Positions 1-7,611 of a stretch of 64,000 nt of DNA are shown here, piece after piece; within the stretch, counting starts at the first letter, position 1, and each line of letters opens with the position of its first letter. This DNA comes from Phenylobacterium sp. (lineage in GTDB: Bacteria; Pseudomonadota; Alphaproteobacteria; Caulobacterales; Caulobacteraceae). The notes below the pieces were generated by a model, which had not been told where the DNA came from, did not search any database, and worked only from the letters and a program-made list of their open reading frames with translations. The position numbers and the translations under genes are program-made. Location of the stretch: NCBI RefSeq assembly GCF_004799515.1, contig NZ_SSMX01000054.1:157202-221201 (forward strand), read 5' to 3'.

Positions 1-97
1 GGCCCCGCGCTCCACCGAGGCGGAACGCGAACGCCACGCGGGCTTCATCCGCGGCGTGGTGAAGAGCGAGGACCTTTGGAGCCGCTTCGGGCTCTAG
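1..97 (+). CDS. C-terminal end of a gene, possibly DNA polymerase III epsilon (dnaQ), cut by window edge
   Basis: An open frame enters from the left edge (first full codon at base 2) and stops with TAG at 95-97, giving 31 residues that end in KSEDLWSRFGL. The pattern of a Pro/Arg stretch, a Glu/Ala/His helix and a terminal Leu-Trp resembles the C-terminal tail of proteobacterial DnaQ proofreading subunits, and dnaQ next to secB is a familiar order in Caulobacterales. That identification rests on a short tail plus context, so it is tentative. It is convergent with secB and separated from it by 6 bases. Confidence 0.45.
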   Translation, partial: APRSTEAERERHAGFIRGVVKSEDLWSRFGL

Positions 98-103
98 GCC
101 GGC

Positions 104-595
104 CTAGGCGTGGCCGGCCTGCTGGCTCTCCTGCGCCTTGCGCGCCGAATAGACCCCGGCGAAGTCGATGGGATCCAGCATGAAGGGCGGGTAGCCGCCG
201 TCGGCGGTGACGTCGGCGATGATCTTGCGCGCGAAGGGGAACAGGTAGCGCGGGCACTCGATCAACAGCACCGGCTCCATGTCCTCGGCCGGGACGCCGG
301 CGATCTGGAAGACGCCGCCGTAGAGCAGCTCGACCACGAACACCGGGCCGTCGTCGCGCCGGGCGCTGGCCGAGAGCTTGATGTCGACCTCGAAGAAGCC
401 GTCCTCGCGGCTGCGGGCGTTCATCTCCACGCCCAGCTCGATCTGCGGCTGGGCCGCGCCGCCGCGCAGGCTTTCCGGCGCCCGCGGGTTCTCGAAGGAG
501 AGGTCGCGGATGAATTGGGCGAGGATGCGGATGCCCGGCTGCTCGGCGCCCAGGGCTTCGGAAGGCGCGCCCGCGCCGGCGTCGATGTCGGTCAT
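104..595 (-). CDS. secB: Protein-export chaperone SecB
   Basis: SecB is a cytosolic tetrameric chaperone that keeps precursor proteins unfolded and hands them to SecA for Sec export. The 163-residue length is normal. The core begins near residue 23 with a stretch reading IRILAQFIRDLSFENPRAPE, the hallmark of the family, followed by LGVEMNARS and the FVVELLYGGVF strand. The late segment LLIECPRYLFPFARKIIADV is the conserved hydrophobic-groove region, and YPPFMLDPIDF is the usual C-terminal motif. The ATG start is the first in the frame. It is transcribed leftward, divergent from the Tim44-like gene, so the space 596-760 holds promoters for both. Confidence 0.95.
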   Translation of the reverse strand: MTDIDAGAGAPSEALGAEQPGIRILAQFIRDLSFENPRAPESLRGGAAQPQIELGVEMNARSREDGFFEVDIKLSASARRDDGPVFVVELLYGGVFQIAGVPAEDMEPVLLIECPRYLFPFARKIIADVTADGGYPPFMLDPIDFAGVYSARKAQESQQAGHA

Positions 596-686
596 AGTTC
601 GGCTTAAATCCGTGCGAAAACTGCGGTGGAGGGTCTCTACCGGGCGGTCGGGCTAACATGGCGCCTGGAACGATGCAACGCCGCCC

Positions 687-715
687 CTGACGCGGGCGTT
701 GCATAGGTCTATATA
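687..715 (+). promoter_or_regulatory. Candidate sigma-70 promoter of the Tim44-mltA-smr operon
   Basis: A -35-like hexamer CTGACG (687-692) and a -10-like TATATA (710-715) are separated by exactly 17 bases, about 45 bases before the Tim44-like start codon. The AT-rich -10 stands out in a very GC-rich neighbourhood. This is inferred from sequence only. Confidence 0.5.
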
Positions 716-760
716 GGGCGTTCGCGTTTCCCCCGAAGCGGACCCTTGGAAGGCTCTTCG

Positions 761-1381
761 TTGCAAGTGCTCGAGCTGATCATCTTCGCCGGCCTCGCCG
801 CCATCGTGCTTTACCAGCTCTATGCTGTGCTGGGGCGACGCGTGGGCCGCCAGCCGGAGGACACCCCCGCGGTGCCCGCGACCTCCACGCCGGTGGAGCG
901 CGCGGCCGACGCGGCCCAGCCCGGCGCCGATGACGGCGTGGCGCTTTCGGGCTTGGCCGCGGTGAAGGCCAAGGATCCGGGCTTCGACATCGGCCGCTTC
1001 CTGGGCGGGGCCAAGACCGCCTACGAGATGATCGTCATCGCCTTCGCCGCCGGCGACCGGGCGCAGTTGCGCAACCTGCTCGCGGCGCCGGTGATGGCCG
1101 GCTTCGACACCGCCATCGCCCAGCGCGAGGCCGAGAACCGCACCGAGAGCATCGAGTTCGCCCACCCGCCGCGCGCGGACCTGGAGAAGGCCGAGGTGGT
1201 GGGCAGCGACCTGGCCCGTCTGACCGTCCGTTTCCTGGCCGAGTTCCGCAGCCGCACCAAGGGCCCCGAGGGCGAGGGCGTCGAAGACCGCCGCACCGCT
1301 GAGCTCTGGACCTTCGAGCGGCGGCTGAAGAGCAGCGATCCCAACTGGACCCTCATCCACGTCGACGCCGCCGAGGCTTGA
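761..1381 (+). CDS. Tim44/TimA-domain membrane-anchored protein
   Basis: A 206-residue protein with an N-terminal hydrophobic segment (VLELIIFAGLAAIVLYQLYA, residues about 3-22), a Pro/Ala-rich linker to about residue 65, and a Tim44-like domain from about residue 70 (DIGRFLGGAKTAYEMIVIAF) to the end (WTLIHVDAAEA). In alphaproteobacteria this family (TimA) is related to the mitochondrial import motor subunit Tim44, and its bacterial role is poorly defined. I chose the TTG at 761 because GGAAGG (748-753) lies 7 bases before it; a TTG at 746 also fits the frame but has no such site. It sits 6 bases before mltA and is probably co-transcribed with it. Confidence 0.85.
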   Translation: MQVLELIIFAGLAAIVLYQLYAVLGRRVGRQPEDTPAVPATSTPVERAADAAQPGADDGVALSGLAAVKAKDPGFDIGRFLGGAKTAYEMIVIAFAAGDRAQLRNLLAAPVMAGFDTAIAQREAENRTESIEFAHPPRADLEKAEVVGSDLARLTVRFLAEFRSRTKGPEGEGVEDRRTAELWTFERRLKSSDPNWTLIHVDAAEA

Positions 1382-1387
1382 CGGCCT

Positions 1388-2539
1388 GTGCGGGGGCGAA
1401 GTTTCGGCGCGACGCCTGTCGCGCTGGCTCTGATCGCGCTCATCCTGGCCGCCTGCGCGAGCCAACCCAAGCCGGCGCCCGCCCCGCTTCCGTCGGCGCC
1501 TGAGCGCCTTCCCGCCCCGCCGGCGGAGGCTCGGGCGTCGCGTCCACCCTCACCCAACGCGCCCTCGCCTACCGGGCCCGAAGCCGCCGCGCGCTTCCTG
1601 CCGCTTACCGCTCTGCGCGGCTGGGAGGCCGAGGATCACGCCGCGGCGCTTGCGGTGTTCCGCGAGACCTGCGGCGCGGCGCGCGATCCGGGTCTCGCAC
1701 AGGCTTGCCGCGACGCCCGCGCCCTGGGGCCGCTGGACCGCCAGCAGTCTCGGCGGTTCCTGGAAGCCCGCTTCCGCGCCGAGGCGGCCCATGGCGAGGG
1801 CGTGCTCACCGCCTATTTCGCCCCGGAATATCCCGCGCGCCACGCGCCGGACGACGAGTTCTCCGCGCCCGTTCGCCCCAGACCCGCCGATCTTGGCGAC
1901 ACCACCGCCCAGCCCTACCTCGACCGCACGGCCATCGAGGCCCTGCCGCCGGGCAAGCCGCTGGCCTGGATGCGGCCGGAGGACCTGTTCTTCCTGCAGG
2001 TCCAGGGCTCCGGCGTGCTGACCTTCGAGGACGGCGGGCGGATGAAGGCGCTCTACGCCGGCAACAACGGCAGACCCTTTGTCGGCATCGCCAACCCCAT
2101 GCGCGACAAGGGCCTGCTGGCCCCGGACAACGTCTCCGCCGACTCCATCCGCGCCTGGCTCTCCGCCCACCGCGGTCCTGACGCCGCCGCCATCATGCGG
2201 CTGGACCCGCGCTACGCCTTCTTCCGCCTGGGGCCCGACGACGGCAAGCCGCCGGTGGGCTCGGCCAACCTGCCCCTGCCCGCCGGCCGGGCCCTGGCTG
2301 TCGATCCGGCCTATCACCAGATGGGCGAGCTCTACTGGATCGACGCCGGCGCGCCGATCCTGGCGGGCGCGTTTCCGACCTACCGCCGCCTGGCGCTGGC
2401 GCTGGACACCGGCGGGGCGATCAAGGGCGACGTGCGCGCCGACCTCTTCGTCGGCGCGGGCGCGGTGGCCGGGGCCGAGGCCGGGCGCGTGCGCCATACG
2501 TTGAAGCTCTACCGCCTGGTCCCGAAGGACGCCCCGTGA
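1388..2539 (+). CDS. mltA: Membrane-bound lytic murein transglycosylase A (lipoprotein)
   Basis: MltA cleaves the beta-1,4 bond between MurNAc and GlcNAc in peptidoglycan, making 1,6-anhydro muropeptides. The 383-residue protein begins with a lipoprotein signal whose lipobox reads LAAC at about residues 20-23, predicting an outer-membrane anchor. The MltA domain follows (LTAYFAPEYPA; LFFLQVQGSGVL) and the C-terminal 3D domain carries the Asp-rich run ALDTGGAIKGDVRADLFVG, which includes the expected catalytic Asp. The start is GTG. The gene overlaps smr by 4 bases (GTGA), implying translational coupling. An AmpG permease at 58.2-59.6 kb would recycle its products. Confidence 0.93.
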   Translation: MRGRSFGATPVALALIALILAACASQPKPAPAPLPSAPERLPAPPAEARASRPPSPNAPSPTGPEAAARFLPLTALRGWEAEDHAAALAVFRETCGAARDPGLAQACRDARALGPLDRQQSRRFLEARFRAEAAHGEGVLTAYFAPEYPARHAPDDEFSAPVRPRPADLGDTTAQPYLDRTAIEALPPGKPLAWMRPEDLFFLQVQGSGVLTFEDGGRMKALYAGNNGRPFVGIANPMRDKGLLAPDNVSADSIRAWLSAHRGPDAAAIMRLDPRYAFFRLGPDDGKPPVGSANLPLPAGRALAVDPAYHQMGELYWIDAGAPILAGAFPTYRRLALALDTGGAIKGDVRADLFVGAGAVAGAEAGRVRHTLKLYRLVPKDAP

Positions 2540-3051
2540 AGCGGCCGCTCAAGCCAGAGGACCTGAAGGTCTGGGGCCTGGTCGCCGCCACGGTGCATCC
2601 GCTTCCGGGCAAGGCGACGCCGAAGATCGAGACGGCGACCGCCGAGGCGGCCAAGGCCGACGTCGCCGCACGCATCGCCCCGCCCCGGCCCGCGCCGCGC
2701 AAACCGAAGCCGCGCCAGGACCTCGAAGGCATCGAGCCCAACCGCCGCCACCGCATCGCCCGGGAGCGCGATCCGATCGGCGCGCGGCTCGACCTGCACG
2801 GCCTGGACCAGGATCGGGCGCGGGCGGTGCTGGAGCGGTTCCTCGCCCGCGCCTGGGACGAGGGCTACCGCGCGGTCCTGGTGATCACCGGCAAGGGTGT
2901 GCAGGGCGACGGCGTCCTGAAGCGCCGTGCGCCGGAGTGGCTGGCCGCCCCGCACCTGGCCCACATCGTCGCCGGCCTCTCCGACGCCGCCCGCCACCAC
3001 GGCGGCGAAGGCGCGCTCTATGTGGCGCTGAAGCGGAAGGGGCGGGACTGA
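2536..3051 (+). CDS. Smr (MutS2-type) domain protein
   Basis: A 171-residue protein with a basic, Pro/Ala-rich N-terminal half and a C-terminal Smr domain from about residue 85. The two signature motifs are visible: DLHG (in RLDLHGLDQDRA) and TGKG (in LVITGKGVQGDG). Smr domains are nicking or RNA-cleaving modules in other proteins; stand-alone copies beside mltA are common in alphaproteobacteria but their substrate is not established. GTG start overlapping the mltA stop. Convergent with hisE, 13 bases apart. Confidence 0.88.
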   Translation: MKRPLKPEDLKVWGLVAATVHPLPGKATPKIETATAEAAKADVAARIAPPRPAPRKPKPRQDLEGIEPNRRHRIARERDPIGARLDLHGLDQDRARAVLERFLARAWDEGYRAVLVITGKGVQGDGVLKRRAPEWLAAPHLAHIVAGLSDAARHHGGEGALYVALKRKGRD

Positions 3052-3064
3052 TTCAAACCGGAGG

Positions 3065-3388
3065 TCAGGGCTTTCGCGACGCCTTCTCCGCCAGCCCCGA
3101 GGTCCCTTCGCGGGTCTCCAACTTGGCGGCGACCTCGTCCAGCGTGACCCCCGCCGCGGCCAGGACCACGAGCCAGTGGTAGATCAGGTCGGCGCTTTCG
3201 GCGGCCAGGGCGTCGGTCTGGCCCTTGGTCGCCGCGATCACCGTCTCGATGGATTCTTCGCCCAGCTTCTTGGCGGCCAGCGAGGGGTCGGCCAGCAGCT
3301 TGGCGGTGTAGGAGGCGGACGGGTCGCCGCCCTTGCGGCTTTCGACCACGGCGGCGAGCCGGGCCACGACCTCGGCGAAGCGGCTCAT
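3065..3388 (-). CDS. hisE: Phosphoribosyl-ATP pyrophosphohydrolase
   Basis: HisE hydrolyses phosphoribosyl-ATP to phosphoribosyl-AMP, the second step of histidine synthesis. The 107-residue length is typical of the stand-alone enzyme. The MazG-like core is clear: SYTAKLL, then KKLGEESIETVIAA with its metal-binding Glu residues, and ESADLIYHWLVVLAAAG. I chose the ATG at 3386-3388, which overlaps the hisF stop by 4 bases; longer versions of the frame extend through hisF and are shadows. It is the last gene of the leftward his operon; hisI is not in this block. Confidence 0.95.
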   Translation of the reverse strand: MSRFAEVVARLAAVVESRKGGDPSASYTAKLLADPSLAAKKLGEESIETVIAATKGQTDALAAESADLIYHWLVVLAAAGVTLDEVAAKLETREGTSGLAEKASRKP

Positions 3389-4158
3389 CCGGCGGTCTCC
3401 GTCAGGCGCACCGGCAGGGCGGCGGCGGCGAGCGCGCGCTTCACCGCGCCGATGGAGACCTCGCCGAAGTGGAAGATCGAGGCGGCCAGCACCGCGTCGG
3501 CGCCGCCCTGGGTCACCGCATCCACCATGTGCTGGGCGTTCCCGGCCCCGCCCGAGGCGATCACCGGCACGGAGACGGCGCCCGTCACCGCCTTCAGGAG
3601 CTCGAGGTCGTAGCCGGTCTTGGCCCCGTCGCGGTCCATGGAGGTGAGCAGGATCTCGCCCGCCCCGCGCTCCACCGCCTCGGCGGCGTATTGCGCGACG
3701 TCGAGCCCGGTGTCGGTGCGCCCGCCGTAGGTGAAGACGCGCCACTGGCCGCCGACCCGCTTGGCGTCGATGGCCACCACCACGGCCTGCGAGCCGAAGG
3801 CGTCGGCGCAGCCGGCGATCAGGTCGCGGTTCTCCACCGCGGCGGTGTTGATCGAGATCTTGTCGGCGCCGGCCAGCAACAGGCGGCGCGCATTGTCCAC
3901 CGAGCGGATGCCGCCGCCCACCGACAGCGGCATGAAGCAGACCTCGGCGGTGCGGGCCACCACGTCGAGGATCGTGCCGCGGTGCTCATGGCTGGCGGTG
4001 ATGTCGAGGAACATCAGCTCGTCGGCGCCGGCGGCGTCATAGGCGCGGGCCTGCTCCACCGGATCGCCGGCGTCGCGGAGGCTCACGAACTGCACGCCCT
4101 TCACCACCCGGCCGTCCTTGACGTCCAGGCAGGGGATGACGCGCACGCGCAAGGTCAC
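3385..4158 (-). CDS. hisF: Imidazole glycerol phosphate synthase, cyclase subunit
   Basis: HisF is the cyclase half of the HisF-HisH synthase that makes imidazole glycerol phosphate and AICAR. The 257-residue TIM barrel has the catalytic Asp residues in RVIPCLDVKDGRVVKG and VVVAIDAKRV, the phosphate-binding loop SVGGGIRS, and the C-terminal VIASGGAGN. The AICAR it releases is a substrate of PurH, encoded at 39.4 kb. It overlaps hisE and hisA by 4 bases each, consistent with tightly coupled translation. Confidence 0.97.
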   Translation of the reverse strand: MTLRVRVIPCLDVKDGRVVKGVQFVSLRDAGDPVEQARAYDAAGADELMFLDITASHEHRGTILDVVARTAEVCFMPLSVGGGIRSVDNARRLLLAGADKISINTAAVENRDLIAGCADAFGSQAVVVAIDAKRVGGQWRVFTYGGRTDTGLDVAQYAAEAVERGAGEILLTSMDRDGAKTGYDLELLKAVTGAVSVPVIASGGAGNAQHMVDAVTQGGADAVLAASIFHFGEVSIGAVKRALAAAALPVRLTETAG

Positions 4159-4877
4159 GCGGCGGCCTTCAGGGCGGCGTCCGGGACGATCGCGCCGTTG
4201 TAGAGCGCTCGGCCCAGCACGGCGCCGGCGATCTCAGTGCCCGGCCGGGCCTTCAGGCGCACGATGTCATCCACGGAAGCGAGGCCTCCGGCGGCGATCA
4301 CCGGGATCGCCACGGCGTCGGCGATGGCCCCGAAGGCCTCGACGTTGAAGCCCATCACCGTGCCGTCGCGGTCGATGTCGGTGATGATCAGGGCGCTGAC
4401 GCCGGCGTCCTCGAAGCGCTTGGCCACGGTGATGGCGTCGAGGTCGCTATCCTCCGTCCAGCCCTGGACGGCGACCTTGCCCTTGCGCACGTCGACGCTG
4501 ACGGCGATTTGCTCGGGCCAGGCGCGGGCGGCCTCGCGCACGACCTCAGGCTCCCTGACCGCGACCGTGCCCAGGATGACGCGGGAGACGCCGGCCTCGA
4601 TCCAGCCCTCGATGTCGGCCATGGAGCGGATGCCGCCGCCCAGCTGCACCGGCACGGACACTGCCTTCAGGATGTCCTCCACCGCCGCGTGGTTCACCGC
4701 CTTGCCGGAGACCGCTCCGTTCAGGTCCACCACATGGATCCAGTGGAAGCCGCCGTCGGCCCAGGCGCAGGCCTGGGCGGCGGGCGAGGCGTTGAACACG
4801 GTGGCGGTGGCGAGGTCGCCGTGCACCACCCGGACGCATTGGCCGTCCTTCAGGTCGATGGCGGGATAGAGGATCAC
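4155..4877 (-). CDS. hisA: ProFAR isomerase (HisA)
   Basis: HisA is a TIM-barrel isomerase that opens the ribose of ProFAR to give PRFAR, the substrate of HisF-HisH. The protein starts VILYPAIDLKDGQCVRVVHGD, with the first catalytic Asp, and carries VQLGGGIRS, the second Asp region SVDVRKGKVAVQGW, and PVIAAGGLAS. I set the start at GTG 4877-4875, giving 240 residues and a 4-base overlap with hisH; a much longer open frame upstream is a shadow of hisH. Confidence 0.96.
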   Translation of the reverse strand: MILYPAIDLKDGQCVRVVHGDLATATVFNASPAAQACAWADGGFHWIHVVDLNGAVSGKAVNHAAVEDILKAVSVPVQLGGGIRSMADIEGWIEAGVSRVILGTVAVREPEVVREAARAWPEQIAVSVDVRKGKVAVQGWTEDSDLDAITVAKRFEDAGVSALIITDIDRDGTVMGFNVEAFGAIADAVAIPVIAAGGLASVDDIVRLKARPGTEIAGAVLGRALYNGAIVPDAALKAAA

Positions 4878-5509
4878 GGTCGCCACTCCAGGAAGCGGGC
4901 GAGAAGGTCGAGGCCCACGGCCTGCGATTTCTCCGGGTGGAATTGAACGCCCGCGATATTGCCGCGCGCAACGGCGGCGGGGAACCGTTCGCCGTGCTCC
5001 ACATAGGCCGCGACGTCGGCGGAGTCCTTGGGGAAAAAGGCGAAGGAATGGGTGAAATAGACGGTCTGCCCGTTCTTCAGGCCGGCGAAGACCGGATGGT
5101 CGATGACGTCGGTCAGGCCGTTCCAGCCCATGTGCGGGATCTTGATCGCCGGGTCGCCGCCATCCTGCAGCTTGCGCACGTCGCCGGCGATCCAGTCCAG
5201 GCCCGGCGTCTCGCCGAACTCCAGGCCGCGGCTCGCCAGAAGCTGCATGCCGACACAGATGCCGAGGAAGGGCGCGCCCCGGCCCTCGACCGCCTCGGTC
5301 AGGGCCTCGATCACGCCAGGACGGGCCTGCAGGGCCGACATGCAGGCGGCGAAGGCGCCCACGCCCGGCAGGACGACCCGGTCGGCGCGCGCGATGATGT
5401 CGGGATCGTCGGTGACCACGATCTCCTGCGTCCCCGCCGCAGCGCGGACGAGGGCCTTTTCGGCCGAGCGGAGGTTGCCCGACCCATAGTTGATCAGGGC
5501 GACGCTCAT
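4874..5509 (-). CDS. hisH: Imidazole glycerol phosphate synthase, glutamine amidotransferase subunit
   Basis: HisH hydrolyses glutamine and channels ammonia to HisF. The 211-residue class I amidotransferase has the nucleophile Cys in FLGICVGMQLL and the His-Glu pair in VQFHPEKSQAVG, plus the N-terminal LINYGSGNLRS motif and the oxyanion strand VVLPGVGAF. It lies 11 bases downstream of hisB and overlaps hisA by 4 bases. Confidence 0.97.
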   Translation of the reverse strand: MSVALINYGSGNLRSAEKALVRAAAGTQEIVVTDDPDIIARADRVVLPGVGAFAACMSALQARPGVIEALTEAVEGRGAPFLGICVGMQLLASRGLEFGETPGLDWIAGDVRKLQDGGDPAIKIPHMGWNGLTDVIDHPVFAGLKNGQTVYFTHSFAFFPKDSADVAAYVEHGERFPAAVARGNIAGVQFHPEKSQAVGLDLLARFLEWRP

Positions 5510-5520
5510 GGTGGGATTTC

Positions 5521-6111
5521 CTAGAGCACGCCCTTGGTTGAGGGGGCGTGGCCGTGGGTCTTGGGGTCGATCTCGACCGCGGCGCGCAGGGCCCGGGCCA
5601 GAGCCTTGAACCCGCTCTCGGCGATGTGGTGCGAGTTGGTCCCGTAGAGGGTCTCCAGGTGCACACAGGCGCCGCAGTTCATGGCGAAGGCGTGGTGGAA
5701 CTCCTTGAAGAGCTCGGTGTCCATGTCGCCGACCTTCGGCGTCCGGAAATCCACCTTCCAGATCAGGTAGGGCCGGTTGGAGAGGTCGATAGCCGCCCGC
5801 GTCAGGGTCTCGTCCATCGGGATATAGGCGTGGCCGAAGCGGCGCACGCCCCTGAAGCCGTCCAGCGCCTTGGCGAAGGCCTGGCCCAGCACGATGCCGG
5901 TGTCCTCCACCGTGTGGTGCATGTCGATGTGCAGATCGCCCTTGGTCTCGACCTCGATGTCGAAGCCGCCGTGGCGGATGAAGCTCTCCAGCATGTGGTC
6001 GAAGAAGCCGATGCCGGTGGAGACCTTGGACACGCCGGTCCCGTCCAGATCCACGGCGACGCGGATCTGGGTCTCCTTGGTGTTGCGGACGACCTCGGCT
6101 GTGCGGCTCAT
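5521..6111 (-). CDS. hisB: Imidazoleglycerol-phosphate dehydratase
   Basis: HisB dehydrates imidazole glycerol phosphate to imidazole acetol phosphate, using manganese. At 196 residues this is the monofunctional form, without the phosphatase domain of the enterobacterial fusion. Metal-binding His motifs are intact: MLESFIRHGGFD, HIDMHHTVEDTGI, EFHHAFAMN and TNSHHIAESGF. I set the ATG at 6109-6111, which overlaps the stop of the upstream kinase by 4 bases; a longer in-frame extension runs back through that kinase and is not supported. Confidence 0.96.
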   Translation of the reverse strand: MSRTAEVVRNTKETQIRVAVDLDGTGVSKVSTGIGFFDHMLESFIRHGGFDIEVETKGDLHIDMHHTVEDTGIVLGQAFAKALDGFRGVRRFGHAYIPMDETLTRAAIDLSNRPYLIWKVDFRTPKVGDMDTELFKEFHHAFAMNCGACVHLETLYGTNSHHIAESGFKALARALRAAVEIDPKTHGHAPSTKGVL

Positions 6112-7100
6112 AAGAGGCCCTTTTCCTCGGCCAGCGTCTGCAGGGAGACCTGCGGCCGCGGACCGTAGTGCGAGATCACTTCGGCCGCCGCCAGCGAGCC
6201 CAGCCGGGCGCAATCCGGCAGGGACCGGCCGCGGGCGAGGCCGAACATGAACCCGGCGGCGTATTGGTCGCCAGCGCCGGTCGTGTCCACGACTTTCTCC
6301 ACCGGGAAGGCCGGCACGGCGTAGGTCTCGGCGTTGGTGGCGACCACTGAGCCCTGCTCGCTGCGGGTGACGGCGGCCATCTTGGCGCGCAGCACGATCT
6401 CGCCCATGGCGGCTTCGAAGCTATCGGTCTGGAACAGCGACTTGATCTCCACCTCGTTGGCGAAGACCAGGTCCACCTGGGTTTCGATGAAGCCCAGGAG
6501 GCCGTCGCGATGGCGGTCGACCACGAAGCCGTCGGACAATGTCAGCGCCAGCATCCGGCCCGAGCCGCGCGCCAGGGCCGCGGCCTTGGCGAAGGCCTTC
6601 CGCGCCGCCTCGGCGTCGAACAGATAGCCCTCCAGGTAGACGATCCTCGCCCCTTCGATCACCGCCGGCGTCACGTCGGCGTCGGTGAACCGCACCGAGG
6701 CGCCCAGATAGGTGCACATGGTGCGCTGGGCGTCCGGAGTGACGTTGATCATCGAGACCGCCGTGGCCGGGCCGCCGACCAGGGGCGTCGGCTCGAAGTG
6801 GGCGCCGATGGCGCGCATGTCGCGGATGTAGGTCTCGCCCAGCTTGTCGTCGGCCACCTTGCCCAGGTAGGCCGCCTTGCCGCCGAAGCTGGCGACGCCG
6901 GCGATGGTGTTGCCGGCCGAGCCGCCGGAGGTCTCAACGCCCTTGGCCATCTTACCGTAGAGTTCGGCGCTCCTCGCCTCGTCCACGAGCATCATGGCGC
7001 CTTTGTCCAGGCTGTTGGCCGCCAGGAAGGCGTCGTCGGCCGGGGCGATCACATCGACGATGGCGTTGCCGATGGCGGCGACGTCGTAAAGGTCTGGCAT
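6108..7100 (-). CDS. PfkB-family kinase, probably adenosine kinase
   Basis: A 330-residue ribokinase/PfkB-fold sugar kinase. The N-terminal motif (AAIGNAIVDVIA), the glycine-rich ETSGGSAGNTIAGVASFGG and the C-terminal catalytic signature DTTGAGDQYAAGFM with its general-base Asp are all present. Proteins of this subtype are usually annotated as adenosine kinase (adenosine to AMP); fructokinase or inosine kinase activity cannot be excluded. The ATG at 7098-7100 follows GAAAG at a loose spacing. It heads the his operon, with a 4-base overlap into hisB. A purine-salvage enzyme here is plausible because histidine synthesis consumes ATP and releases AICAR. Confidence 0.85.
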   Translation of the reverse strand: MPDLYDVAAIGNAIVDVIAPADDAFLAANSLDKGAMMLVDEARSAELYGKMAKGVETSGGSAGNTIAGVASFGGKAAYLGKVADDKLGETYIRDMRAIGAHFEPTPLVGGPATAVSMINVTPDAQRTMCTYLGASVRFTDADVTPAVIEGARIVYLEGYLFDAEAARKAFAKAAALARGSGRMLALTLSDGFVVDRHRDGLLGFIETQVDLVFANEVEIKSLFQTDSFEAAMGEIVLRAKMAAVTRSEQGSVVATNAETYAVPAFPVEKVVDTTGAGDQYAAGFMFGLARGRSLPDCARLGSLAAAEVISHYGPRPQVSLQTLAEEKGLL

Positions 7101-7207
7101 TCGGGGGCTTTCAGGCGGACGCGGGCGAGGGCCGGACTTACAGAAGATCGGCCGCCGCGGCAACGCGCGGGCGGCGCGGACGGCTGCCGGATCCCTGAAC
7201 GACGAAC

Positions 7208-7232
7208 GGCGAGACCCTTGCGGGGTCTCGCC
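7208..7232 (-). terminator. Strong hairpin, probable terminator of the small membrane gene
   Basis: A perfect 10-base inverted repeat GGCGAGACCC/GGGTCTCGCC surrounds a 5-base loop. Read leftward it is followed by a T-rich TTCGTCGTTC, so it would best end the transcript of the small gene at 7365-7517 before the kinase-his operon. It could instead be a leader structure of that operon. Confidence 0.5.
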
Positions 7233-7364
7233 GTCCCATAAAGCTGACCGGAGCCGGTGGTTGGATCGGTTCGGCGTGCTTCGAGGGTCTAGCTAAGGTG
7301 CGTCGCCCTCGCGGCAAATTCGGAATGTTTACTTAGGGAGTTGTACGGAGGGCGGCGGCTGCGC

Positions 7365-7517
7365 CTAGGCTCCGACCAGGGACATCAGCCAGGCTACGCC
7401 CGGCAGGACCAGCAGCAGGCCCAGCACGACGATCGCCGCCGCGCCCCACTGGACCGCGGGCCAGAAGGGCTCGTCATCCAGGTCGACCCGGGGACACATG
7501 CTATCTTGCTTGCTCAT
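7365..7517 (-). CDS. Small single-span membrane protein (50 residues)
   Basis: An ATG (7515-7517) preceded by GGAGG at 5-base spacing opens a 50-residue frame ending in TAG (7365-7367). The first half is polar (MSKQDSMCPRVDLDDEPFWP) and the second is one hydrophobic helix (WGAAAIVVLGLLLVLPGVAWL, split as about residues 23-43), so it is probably an inner-membrane protein with a short cytoplasmic head. I do not recognise a family. The very good ribosome-binding site and the hairpin 130 bases downstream support a real transcription unit. Confidence 0.6.
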   Translation of the reverse strand: MSKQDSMCPRVDLDDEPFWPAVQWGAAAIVVLGLLLVLPGVAWLMSLVGA

Positions 7518-7611
7518 CTGAGCCTCCAGCGGCTGCGCTTCAATTGACCTTAATAAAGGTCACCGAACGCCGGCTGACAAAGGAGACCTTGTCCGTTCAG
7601 GTGAGCTCAGA

